A stretch of 5,634 nucleotides of DNA from Actinomycetota bacterium (lineage in GTDB: Bacteria; Actinomycetota; Geothermincolia; Fen-727; JAQURN01), in contig JAQURN010000091.1 in NCBI GenBank assembly GCA_028715585.1, positions 1 to 5,634 of the forward strand, read 5' to 3'. Below, piece by piece: positions 1 through 5,634 of this stretch (the stretch's first letter is position 1; the number at the start of each line of letters is the position of its first letter). The translations under genes and the position numbers were made by a program. The notes below the pieces were generated by a model. The model saw only the letters and a list, made by a program, of their open reading frames with translations, had not been told where the DNA came from and ran no database searches.

Positions 1-1653
1 GCCAACGTTCAAACCATGCTTTGCCCCCGCCTTACTTCCCCTGGTGAAACCCGAGGAAATCAGCTTAGAGGCTAAGCGTCCCATGCGTGACTGAAATATC
101 CTGATTTTGCAAAGGAGATCCTCCAGTGTCTTCCCTCCAAATCTGAACGCCAGCCATCCGAAAAACGCTCCTACCACAAATGAAGAAAGCATCCTGGAAA
201 CAGTGAGATCCCTGCCTGAAAAAAGGCAGTATAGTGAGTCAACTAGGGAAGCAAATGGCCCGGAGAAGCCGATATAGGCGAGCTTCCTTCCCATATCCCG
301 CGCGATCAGCCCTCCACTGCGCAACAAATTCCATGATTTTGCATTAAGGAACTCGATAACTCGAGAGAAGCTTTTCTTACCCCAAGCACTGCGCGTAATA
401 AGACTGGAAGCACCTCTGGAGAAGAGCCCCAGGTCAATCGACTTTATCACCACCCCTGAAAAGGCGCCAATCGCAAACGCGGCTGCCAAGCTCATGGGGG
501 GGATTTCACCCATTGCCAGGTAGTCACTAGCCGCGCGGGAGGCACTCGACGCAAGACCGGACCATAAAGCCGTCTTCGCAACCCCCTTGAATCCAAGGCT
601 TGCCCATCCACAAGCATACGCCCCCGAGAGAGTTCCAAAGCTCGCCACTGCCCCGGCGGCAATCGCGCCAGCGCTCAGGCTCGAGAGAAAACAAGAAAGG
701 AAACTCAACTCCTCAGGGGTAGTGGCCGTCTTGTAAATGGCAAAGCCAACGCAGACCACCAGTGCCACGAGTGCGGCAAATATGCCAACCACCACCGACA
801 GGACCGAAGCAGCCACGGCAAGCACTACCGCGGCGATAATCACTATCGCCGCGGCAAGCCCTGCTATTATCGCCCTCACCCAGGGGTTGTTCCAGACCCA
901 CGAGCATACGCTAGCAAGCGCATCGAAAGCTTTCTCGATACCCCCGACTATCCATTCGTTCCAACATTTGAGCGCAAAATCCATTCCGGCTCGCAGGAGC
1001 CCGCAAGTCTCCTTCCATGTAAGAGATAAAAAAGATCCACCACTCTCGAAGCCCTGGTAGGCGGGAAATCCAAGAGCACCGCCAACCACATCCGTGGAAG
1101 TGGATTCGGAAGCTTGGGAATCAACAGGGCAAAGCCGGATGAAACTGTCAGAGTTAGCTCCACCCACGAGCAACCGCGGGTCAAAGGGGGCGCCGTTCAA
1201 GCTCGCACCGAAATGCAGATGAATACCAGGTGAGGAATCGTCTCTGTCGCCAGAGAGCCAGCCTATCAGCTCACCTTTTCTAACACTATCCCCTTTTTTA
1301 ACGATTATTTGCCCCAAGCCGAGGCAATCGGTCCTGATACCGCCGGCATGAGATATCGAAACGAATCTTCCCCTCGGCACTTCCCCCACCCATGCCACAG
1401 TTCCATCGCCTGGCGCCCTCACCGCCTCTCCCCGCCTCGCTACTATGTCAATCCCCTGATGACCACCTTCTCCGTAAGGACCTATTGGTTTCTCAAAACC
1501 CCTTCCCACACGACCTTCGGCAGGGAAAGCAAAACGTGAGGCAGCGGAAACCGCTGGAGCCTGAATGAGGAAGAGAAAGAAAAAAACGGCCTGGCAGAGG
1601 ATGAAAACGATAAAAGTAAAGTGGATTTCTTTCTTGTGAGCATACCAGCTGAT
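1..1653 (-). CDS. Secreted M23-family peptidase fused to membrane segments and a toxin-like Gly/Ala-rich tail (3' end outside window)
   Basis: The frame is open for 551 codons from 1653 to the left edge with no stop; numbering below starts at the ATC codon at 1653. Residues 1-38 look like a signal peptide: basic n-region (H6, K7, K8), hydrophobic core about 12-31, then APAVSAA with likely cleavage after A37 or A38. Residues about 43-151 are an M23 (LytM/lysostaphin) domain: the zinc ligands H65 and D69 lie in GHQGID, a lipoyl-like GD-VRKGELIG stretch follows, and HLHFG gives H145 and the third ligand H147. Family members cut peptidoglycan cross-bridges outside the membrane. The catalytic-loop motif normally reading Y-x-H-L reads TDCLGLG (108-114), with Gly at 112 where His is expected, so activity is doubtful. 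Residues 259-307 form two probable transmembrane helices. Residues about 316-551 are Gly/Ala/Ser-rich and hydrophobic, resembling polymorphic-toxin linkers. No in-frame ATG, GTG or TTG lies between the upstream stop (1678-1680) and the signal peptide, so the start is uncertain. The M23 call is firm; the tail's role is inference. Confidence 0.85.
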   Translation of the reverse strand, partial: MSWYAHKKEIHFTFIVFILCQAVFFFLFLIQAPAVSAASRFAFPAEGRVGRGFEKPIGPYGEGGHQGIDIVARRGEAVRAPGDGTVAWVGEVPRGRFVSISHAGGIRTDCLGLGQIIVKKGDSVRKGELIGWLSGDRDDSSPGIHLHFGASLNGAPFDPRLLVGGANSDSFIRLCPVDSQASESTSTDVVGGALGFPAYQGFESGGSFLSLTWKETCGLLRAGMDFALKCWNEWIVGGIEKAFDALASVCSWVWNNPWVRAIIAGLAAAIVIIAAVVLAVAASVLSVVVGIFAALVALVVCVGFAIYKTATTPEELSFLSCFLSSLSAGAIAAGAVASFGTLSGAYACGWASLGFKGVAKTALWSGLASSASRAASDYLAMGEIPPMSLAAAFAIGAFSGVVIKSIDLGLFSRGASSLITRSAWGKKSFSRVIEFLNAKSWNLLRSGGLIARDMGRKLAYIGFSGPFASLVDSLYCLFSGRDLTVSRMLSSFVVGAFFGWLAFRFGGKTLEDLLCKIRIFQSRMGRLASKLISSGFTRGSKAGAKHGLNVG

Positions 1654-1661
1654 GGTCGCGT

Positions 1662-1667
1662 CTCCTT
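1662..1667 (-). promoter_or_regulatory. Ribosome binding site of the M23 gene (AAGGAG)
   Basis: A strong AAGGAG lies on the minus strand. It is 8 nt from the in-frame ATC at 1653, an ideal spacing, but 18 nt from the nearest ATG (1643-1641), which is in a different frame. It therefore favours initiation near 1653. It is the main reason for placing the start there despite the non-standard codon. Confidence 0.55.
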
Positions 1668-1707
1668 GTCCAGGTACTCAGACGGACTCGAGGGCCAATT
1701 CAGCAAT

Positions 1708-1749
1708 TCAAGCAAATTATAATGAGTACAGCCAAGCAAGTCAAGCAAA
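1708..1749. repeat. Three copies of a 9-bp element, YCAAGCAAR, around the M23 promoter
   Basis: On the plus strand the copies are TCAAGCAAA (1708-1716), CCAAGCAAG (1732-1740) and TCAAGCAAA (1741-1749). The last two are directly adjacent and the first is 24 bp from the second. The M23 -35 hexamer lies across the junction of the adjacent pair, and the first copy touches the -10 hexamer. This arrangement is what a repressor or activator operator would look like. No known operator is recognised, and chance in an A/C-rich spacer is possible. Confidence 0.45.
1716..1744 (-). promoter_or_regulatory. Near-consensus sigma-70-type promoter of the M23 gene
   Basis: On the minus strand, TTGACT (1744-1739) and a perfect TATAAT (1721-1716) are separated by 17 bp. 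Transcription would start around 1709, giving a leader of about 55 nt before the ribosome binding site and start region. Two 9-bp repeats abut or overlap the -35 and a third overlaps the -10 edge, suggesting that a bound regulator could control it. Confidence 0.75.
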
Positions 1750-1796
1750 ACTAAAGTTGCCTGGGCAGCTCACCTGGATCTTTCGGGGAAAAACCT

Positions 1797-1826
1797 TTGA
1801 CTGAGTGCTTGTCCTTTCACTATCAT
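1797..1826 (+). promoter_or_regulatory. Probable pckG promoter
   Basis: TTGACT (1797-1802) and TATCAT (1821-1826) are separated by 18 bp. Five of six bases in each hexamer match the sigma-70 consensus. Predicted transcription starts near 1833, leaving a leader of about 35 nt to the GTG start. No riboswitch or leader fold is visible in that space. Confidence 0.6.
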
Positions 1827-1855
1827 ACTTCACACGCTCTATGAACTAATACGAG

Positions 1856-1861
1856 AAGGAG
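1856..1861 (+). promoter_or_regulatory. Ribosome binding site of pckG (AAGGAG), fixing a GTG start
   Basis: AAGGAG lies 6 nt before the GTG at 1868. An in-frame TAA at 1847-1849 rules out any start further upstream, so the GTG is well supported. Confidence 0.8.
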
Positions 1862-1867
1862 AAAGCA

Positions 1868-3754
1868 GTGAAAGGTGAACATTTAGAGTCTTTGAGAAAC
1901 CTCCTGGACAAAGTTAATTTTCAAAAAATCGAGCGCGTGGACCATCCAACGGTAAATTACTTGCTCCACAAGGCAATCGAGCTCTGCAAACCCGATTCCA
2001 TATTCATCGCGACCGATGACCCTGGCGACGCCGAATACATACGAATGAAAGCCCTGGAAACCAAAGAGGAAAGCGAGTTGGCGACTCCCGGACACACGGT
2101 GCATTTCGACGGCCCTCGCGACCAGGCAAGGGACAAGGAAAACACCAGGTATCTGCTCCCACCGGATGTACATCTTGGAAAGCACATCAACTACAAAGAG
2201 AGAGATGAGGGACTAAAAGAGGTAATCGAGTTCCTCAGAGAATCTATGAAGGGAAAAGAGATGATTGTCTGCTTCTACTGCCTCGGCCCTAGGAACTCGA
2301 TCTTCTCGCAACTGAGTTGCCAGGTAACTGACTCTTTCTACGTTGCCCACAGCGAAAATATCCTTTATAGGCCCGGCTATGAAGATTTATGCAACGCGGA
2401 CAAACAGGCACCTGTATTCTGCTTTCTACACTCGGCTGGAAGGCTTGTAGATGGAGTAAGCGCCGACGTTGACAAACGCCGCATTTACATCGACCTCGCG
2501 GAAAACATTGTCTATAGCGTCAACACCCAATACGGGGGGAACACCATGGGGCTCAAGAAACTGGCGATGCGGCTTGGGGTAAGCAAGAGCCTTAGGGAAG
2601 GATGGCTTACCGAACACATGTTCGTGATAGGCGTGCCAAGGGATGGGGAAAGCCACTACATCACTGGCGCATTCCCAAGCCTCTGCGGCAAAACTTCCAC
2701 CGCCATGCTTCCGGGCCAGACAATCCTTGGAGACGATATCGCATACCTCAAGAAGGTAAACGGTGAGGTGAGAGCTGTAAATGTCGAGAGTGGCATATTC
2801 GGGATAATCCTGGATGTGAACCCCGTGGACGACCCAGCAATATTCGAGGCGCTGACGAAACCCGGGGAAGTCATATTCTCCAACGTGCTTGTCAAAGACG
2901 GAAAGCCCTACTGGACGGGAATGGGGGAGGAGATTCCAACCAGTGGGTACAATTTCTCCGGAGAATGGTGGCAGGGCAAGGTGGATGAAGAGGGAAAAGA
3001 GATACCCCCTTCTCACAAAAACGCGAGATACACAATGAGACTGAGTGAACTCCCCAACTGCGATCCCCATCTCGACGATCCAGCCGGCGTGAGAGTCGAA
3101 GCCATCATCTTCGGAGGAAGAGACTCAGACTGCTGGGTCCCGGTGGAGCAATCTTTTGACTGGACACACGGCGTAATAACCAAAGGCGCCTCCCTAGAAT
3201 CCGAGACCACCGCGGCCACTCTTGGCAAAGAGGGGGTGAGGAAATTCAATCCAATGTCCAATCTCGATTTTCTGGCGGCTTCTCTCGACACATATATAAA
3301 TAAGTACCTCGATTTTGCGAAAGACCTGCCTTCCCCCCCCATCATATTCGGGGTCAACTACTTCTTGATGGACGAAGAGGGGAAATACTTGAATGGCATA
3401 ATGGACAAAGTAGTATGGCTAAATTGGATTGTGGAAAGAATTCGTGGCAGAGTGGGAGCTCTTCCCACTCCTACAGGGTTCATACCTCTGTATAGGGACC
3501 TCAAACGCCTTTTCGCCGAAAAGCTAGGACTCGATTACTCCGAGGCTCAATACAAGCAACAATTCACGGTCAGGGTTCCACAGCAGCTCGCAAAAATCGA
3601 AAGAATCGAACGGATATATCGCAACGAATGGGGGATCCCCGAGGTATTGTTCAAAACCTTAGAGGATCAGAAACTTCGCCTGGAGAAGGCGCGTAAAAGC
3701 CTTGGAGACTTCATCTCGCCTTTAGAACTCTCCCAGGGGGCATTGGAAGGCTAA
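1868..3754 (+). CDS. pckG: Phosphoenolpyruvate carboxykinase, GTP-type (divergent subfamily)
   Basis: This cytosolic enzyme interconverts oxaloacetate plus GTP and phosphoenolpyruvate, CO2 and GDP; it is the entry step of gluconeogenesis or, in reverse, an anaplerotic CO2 fixation. The 628-residue product matches the usual GTP-PEPCK length (about 600-640). Visible motifs are an N-terminal substrate domain with R84/R88; YGGN (222-225) followed by LKK, with K231 as metal ligand; EHM with H250 as metal ligand; P-loop AFPSLCGKTSTAM (268-280) with the family's reactive cysteine at C273; GDD (288-290) with D290 as metal ligand; IIFGGR (413-418) with R418; and the lid region around SETTAA (445-450). 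Two segments depart from the textbook enzyme. NVESGIFGII (305-314) stands where NPExGFFGVAPGT is usual, and the MRPFFGYN motif is absent, replaced around 460-480. In the guanine pocket, F499 is kept, Tyr507 replaces Phe, and the third Phe is lost. GTP use is therefore likely but inferred. The gene is monocistronic, divergent from the M23 gene and convergent with the hydrolase. Confidence 0.96.
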   Translation: MKGEHLESLRNLLDKVNFQKIERVDHPTVNYLLHKAIELCKPDSIFIATDDPGDAEYIRMKALETKEESELATPGHTVHFDGPRDQARDKENTRYLLPPDVHLGKHINYKERDEGLKEVIEFLRESMKGKEMIVCFYCLGPRNSIFSQLSCQVTDSFYVAHSENILYRPGYEDLCNADKQAPVFCFLHSAGRLVDGVSADVDKRRIYIDLAENIVYSVNTQYGGNTMGLKKLAMRLGVSKSLREGWLTEHMFVIGVPRDGESHYITGAFPSLCGKTSTAMLPGQTILGDDIAYLKKVNGEVRAVNVESGIFGIILDVNPVDDPAIFEALTKPGEVIFSNVLVKDGKPYWTGMGEEIPTSGYNFSGEWWQGKVDEEGKEIPPSHKNARYTMRLSELPNCDPHLDDPAGVRVEAIIFGGRDSDCWVPVEQSFDWTHGVITKGASLESETTAATLGKEGVRKFNPMSNLDFLAASLDTYINKYLDFAKDLPSPPIIFGVNYFLMDEEGKYLNGIMDKVVWLNWIVERIRGRVGALPTPTGFIPLYRDLKRLFAEKLGLDYSEAQYKQQFTVRVPQQLAKIERIERIYRNEWGIPEVLFKTLEDQKLRLEKARKSLGDFISPLELSQGALEG

Positions 3755-3760
3755 GTCTGT

Positions 3761-4531
3761 TCACTCGCGCGAGTCTATTCGGGAAATCCAATCAAGCAAG
3801 ATTTTCACACATCGCAGGTCATGCCTGAGCCCATGAGGCCCCTCCCGAATCATAAACAGTTCTTTTGGCTCACCGGCTTCGGAGTATAGTCGCTTTGCGT
3901 GTTCGGGGGGAACAAGCTCGTCATTCATTCCCTGGGCAAGGAGAAGAGGAGCAGGGCTAATTCTGGAAACATAATCTATCGCCCTGATTCTCTCGAAGTT
4001 TTGATAAAAGAGGTCAATATCCGGGGGGAACTTCTCGTTCCTTATTATCCCAATCTCTTTTGCCCTCTCTATAAAAAAGCCCATATATTCCCTTTTGAAC
4101 AAATCGGTGAAGTAGGCTGGAGCTGCCATCGCCGCGACTCCGTCCACCCTTCCAAATTTCCCCCCATACCATATAGCCAAGGCTCCGCCTGTCGAGAACC
4201 CCGCCAGAATGATTTTCTCGAGCGAAGAAGAGTATTCTCGCCTAGCGAATTCCACGACGTTCGCCACATCCTCCATCCACCCTTCAAGGCAAAAGTCCCC
4301 TTCCGACTCTCCTGTCCCTCTCAGGTTGACGAACAGGCTTCCCCATCCCCTCTCAGAGATAGCGCCCGCAAGCGCTGGATAGCCAGGGTCGGAAGGATCA
4401 GGGGGCGAAAGTGGGAGTCCATGGAGAAGAACAACTAGTGTATGCCAAGAAGGTGGCAGGTATGCCTCGCCAGCAAGGAGCAATCCTGCCGATTTAACTT
4501 TCACCTTCTGGATGCTAGGCTTTTTCCTCAT
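3761..4531 (-). CDS. Alpha/beta hydrolase (serine esterase/peptidase-like)
   Basis: This 256-residue cytosolic protein has the alpha/beta hydrolase fold and probably cleaves an ester, thioester or peptide bond; the substrate cannot be read. The oxyanion-side HG motif is at 37-38 (VVLLHGLP), RGTGES at 71-76, and the nucleophile elbow GFSTGG at 111-116 with S113. The acid is probably D204 in GMNDELVP. The histidine is probably H233 in EGPHGLRHD, with H237 as alternative. There is no signal peptide or membrane segment. The family resembles short-chain dienelactone-hydrolase-like or BAAT/prolyl-oligopeptidase-related proteins used for lipid or xenobiotic turnover, but no closer name is justified. 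The start is the first ATG; its ribosome binding site is weak (GAAAG about 10 nt upstream), and no better internal start was seen. It ends 6 bp from the pckG stop and is divergently arranged with the DUF362 gene. Confidence 0.9.
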   Translation of the reverse strand: MRKKPSIQKVKVKSAGLLLAGEAYLPPSWHTLVVLLHGLPLSPPDPSDPGYPALAGAISERGWGSLFVNLRGTGESEGDFCLEGWMEDVANVVEFARREYSSSLEKIILAGFSTGGALAIWYGGKFGRVDGVAAMAAPAYFTDLFKREYMGFFIERAKEIGIIRNEKFPPDIDLFYQNFERIRAIDYVSRISPAPLLLAQGMNDELVPPEHAKRLYSEAGEPKELFMIREGPHGLRHDLRCVKILLDWISRIDSRE

Positions 4532-4545
4532 GACGGTTCTTTCAA

Positions 4546-4574
4546 ACTATCAAATGCCGACTCCGACTCGACAA
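4546..4574 (-). promoter_or_regulatory. Possible promoter of the alpha/beta hydrolase gene
   Basis: On the minus strand, TTGTCG (4574-4569) and GATAGT (4551-4546) are separated by 17 bp. Each matches four of six consensus bases. If used, it would start transcription only a few bases before the ATG, giving a nearly leaderless message, which fits the weak ribosome binding site. This is a weak call; no better candidate was seen in the 129-bp gap. Confidence 0.3.
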
Positions 4575-4591
4575 AGGGTCTCGTGCACTAG

Positions 4592-4603
4592 AATGTTAAC
4601 ATT
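4592..4603. promoter_or_regulatory. Perfect 12-bp palindrome AATGTTAACATT, candidate operator
   Basis: The palindrome lies in the gap between the divergent hydrolase and DUF362 genes, about 60 bp from each start. It overlaps a TAGAAT (4589-4594) that could act as a -10 for the DUF362 gene, although no well-spaced -35 accompanies it. A dimeric regulator binding here could affect both genes. Only one copy is present and the symmetry does not extend further, so chance remains possible. Confidence 0.35.
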
Positions 4604-4650
4604 GCCGGTATGAGACTTCAGGCTTGGGGATTCATTTTTTGCGGGAAAGC

Positions 4651-4656
4651 GGGGGG
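4651..4656 (+). promoter_or_regulatory. Putative G-rich ribosome binding site deciding a TTG start for the DUF362 gene
   Basis: A run of six G (GGGGGG) ends 4 nt before TTG at 4661, and an in-frame TAA (4658-4660) lies immediately before that codon. The alternative GTG at 4685 has GGAGAG only about 16 nt away and would remove the conserved N-terminal strand, so TTG is preferred. Confidence 0.45.
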
Positions 4657-4660
4657 ATAA

Positions 4661-5634
4661 TTGGAGAGAAAAAATATTTCGCTCGTGGAACTGGATAGCT
4701 ATGAACCAGAGCTGGTTCGCAAGAAGGTAGAGCTTGCCATCAACCTCGTGGGCGGCCCATCGGCAATAGTCCCCAAGGGCGGGTCGGTCTTCATAAAGGT
4801 AAACGCGCTCGTCCCATCCCCTCCCGAAAAGTGCGTAACCACCCATCCTGAAATAGTGAAAGCTCTCATTCTCTCCTTGAAGTCAGTCACAAGTGAAATA
4901 ACGATTGGCGATAGCCCCGGTGGCCTTTACAACCGTTTTACCCTTGAAAGAACTTATGAGAAGTGCGGATTCGCCAGGGTAGCGGGAGAGACCGGTGCGC
5001 GCTTGAACTTCGACACACGCACTAAAACCGTACCGGTGAAGGAAGGAAAAATACTAAAAAGCGCAACCCTCTGCCGTCCCATGCTCGAGGCAGACCGCCT
5101 CATCTCAGTTCCCAAGTTTAAGACCCACATGCTGGTGAATGTTACAGGCGCGGTAAAGAACCTGTTTGGGGCAGTCCCCGGGAAAACCAAGTATGCCTAC
5201 CATTCCCTCTCCGAGGGGGAAATGGAATTCGCCGACCTCCTGCTGGATGTCTATCTGGGGTCTTCCCCAGATTTTCACCTCGTGGACGCGGTGGAAGCGA
5301 TGGATGGAAATGGCCCACGACACGGAAGGATCAAGCACATGGGAGCTCTTCTGGGAGGATTCGATGGGCTGGCTGTCGACAACCTCCTCATGATGTTAAT
5401 CAAGACCGAGCCCGAAAAAAATCTGGTCCTCAAGGCGGCAACAGCAAGGGGGCTGGTAGGGAAGGAAGTCGACCTCAAGGGAGAGGAAATCGAAAAGCTT
5501 TCGTTCTCCGAGTTTGAACTTCCGACCAAGAGGAGCGCAAACAATAAGCTGCCACGCTTTGCCGCAAAGCGCCTCGCAAGAGAGCTTTCCTTGAAGCCAA
5601 CGGTACTCACGGACAAGTGCAATGCCTGTGGAAG
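4661..5634 (+). CDS. DUF362 family iron-sulphur protein (N-terminal 324 residues; 3' end outside window)
   Basis: The sequence carries the hallmarks of the DUF362 family: KVNAL (46-50), TTHPEIV (60-66), GDSPGG (83-88), VPKFKTH (150-156), TGAVKNLFG (162-170) and VDAVEAMDGNGP (208-219). After a basic linker (about 290-315) the window ends at CNACG (C320, C323), the beginning of a ferredoxin-type CxxCGxCxxxCP cluster motif. Many family members carry such a 4Fe-4S ferredoxin domain at the C terminus and are about 370-400 residues long, so some 50-70 residues are probably missing. The family is common in anaerobes and its biochemical role is not settled; an electron-transfer or redox-linked role is inferred from the cysteines. 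No signal peptide is seen. The TTG start follows directly on an in-frame stop and gives the expected N-terminus. The gene is transcribed away from the hydrolase gene. Confidence 0.92.
   Translation, partial: MERKNISLVELDSYEPELVRKKVELAINLVGGPSAIVPKGGSVFIKVNALVPSPPEKCVTTHPEIVKALILSLKSVTSEITIGDSPGGLYNRFTLERTYEKCGFARVAGETGARLNFDTRTKTVPVKEGKILKSATLCRPMLEADRLISVPKFKTHMLVNVTGAVKNLFGAVPGKTKYAYHSLSEGEMEFADLLLDVYLGSSPDFHLVDAVEAMDGNGPRHGRIKHMGALLGGFDGLAVDNLLMMLIKTEPEKNLVLKAATARGLVGKEVDLKGEEIEKLSFSEFELPTKRSANNKLPRFAAKRLARELSLKPTVLTDKCNACG

Noticed and set aside
737..1060. Plus-strand open frame rich in Ala/Thr/Ile
   Set aside because: It is the complement of the hydrophobic segment of the M23 fusion gene, has no ribosome binding site, and shows composition typical of a shadow frame.
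1482..1748. Minus-strand frame beginning before the M23 gene, including an ATG at 1643
   Set aside because: It overlaps the M23 N-terminus in another frame, has Ser/Phe-rich nonsense composition, and starts upstream of the promoter's own start point. Only its internal ATG is relevant, as a possible frameshifted start.
2426..3070. 214-codon minus-strand frame inside pckG
   Set aside because: It lies fully within the strongly supported pckG on the opposite strand; no motif or ribosome binding site supports it.
3333..3340. Run of eight C in pckG, considered as a phase-variable tract
   Set aside because: The frame is intact through it, coding Ser-Pro-Pro in a loop, and a housekeeping enzyme is an unlikely target; the run is short.
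3763..3774. Palindrome ACTCGCGCGAGT at the end of the hydrolase gene, considered as a terminator
   Set aside because: As a hairpin it leaves only a 4-bp stem with no T tract on either side. It lies in the last codons of the hydrolase and is probably coincidental.
3899..4438. 179-codon plus-strand frame opposite the hydrolase
   Set aside because: It is the complement of a gene with a clear GFSTGG elbow and catalytic residues; its own protein has no recognisable pattern.
4557..4572. Tandem CCGACT repeats upstream of the hydrolase
   Set aside because: There are only two full copies and part of a third; they are too short to call and lie in the spacer of a weak promoter candidate.
4685..4687. 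GTG as alternative start of the DUF362 gene
   Set aside because: The ribosome-binding-like GGAGAG is about 16 nt away, and this start would cut off the first conserved strand (ISLVEL); the TTG at 4661 fits better.

Overview
This window most likely comes from a bacterium. Two promoters with clear -35 and -10 hexamers drive the left-hand gene pair, and purine-rich ribosome binding sites sit in front of the genes. Base composition is moderate, roughly half G+C by eye. The arginine codons AGG/AGA and isoleucine ATA are used freely, as is common in thermophilic or anaerobic lineages. The exact lineage cannot be read from the sequence. The PEP carboxykinase is a divergent GTP-type form that reminds me of archaeal and deep-branching bacterial enzymes rather than of enterobacterial PckA, but I ran no search.

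Layout: (1) From 1 to about 1653 on the minus strand, one long open frame runs off the left edge. It has a signal peptide, an M23 (lysostaphin/LytM-type) peptidase domain, a hydrophobic double-helix segment, and a long Gly/Ala/Ser-rich tail resembling the linker and pretoxin part of polymorphic toxins. Its C-terminal tip lies outside the window. (2) From 1654 to 1867 is a divergent control region with a near-consensus promoter for the M23 gene, a good promoter for the next gene, and three copies of a 9-bp element around the M23 promoter. (3) From 1868 to 3754 on the plus strand is pckG, a complete GTP-type phosphoenolpyruvate carboxykinase. (4) From 3761 to 4531 on the minus strand is an alpha/beta hydrolase, convergent with pckG and only 6 bp away. 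(5) From 4532 to 4660 is a second divergent intergenic region with a 12-bp perfect palindrome. (6) From 4661 to the right edge on the plus strand is a DUF362 protein, cut just as its iron-sulphur cysteine motif begins.

The genes do not form an operon: strands alternate -, +, -, +, so each is probably its own unit. The metabolic gene (pckG, gluconeogenesis/anaplerosis) is housekeeping. The most unusual item is the M23 fusion protein. Its catalytic-loop histidine appears to be replaced, its body looks toxin-like, it has a very strong promoter, and its frame has no ATG/GTG/TTG start.
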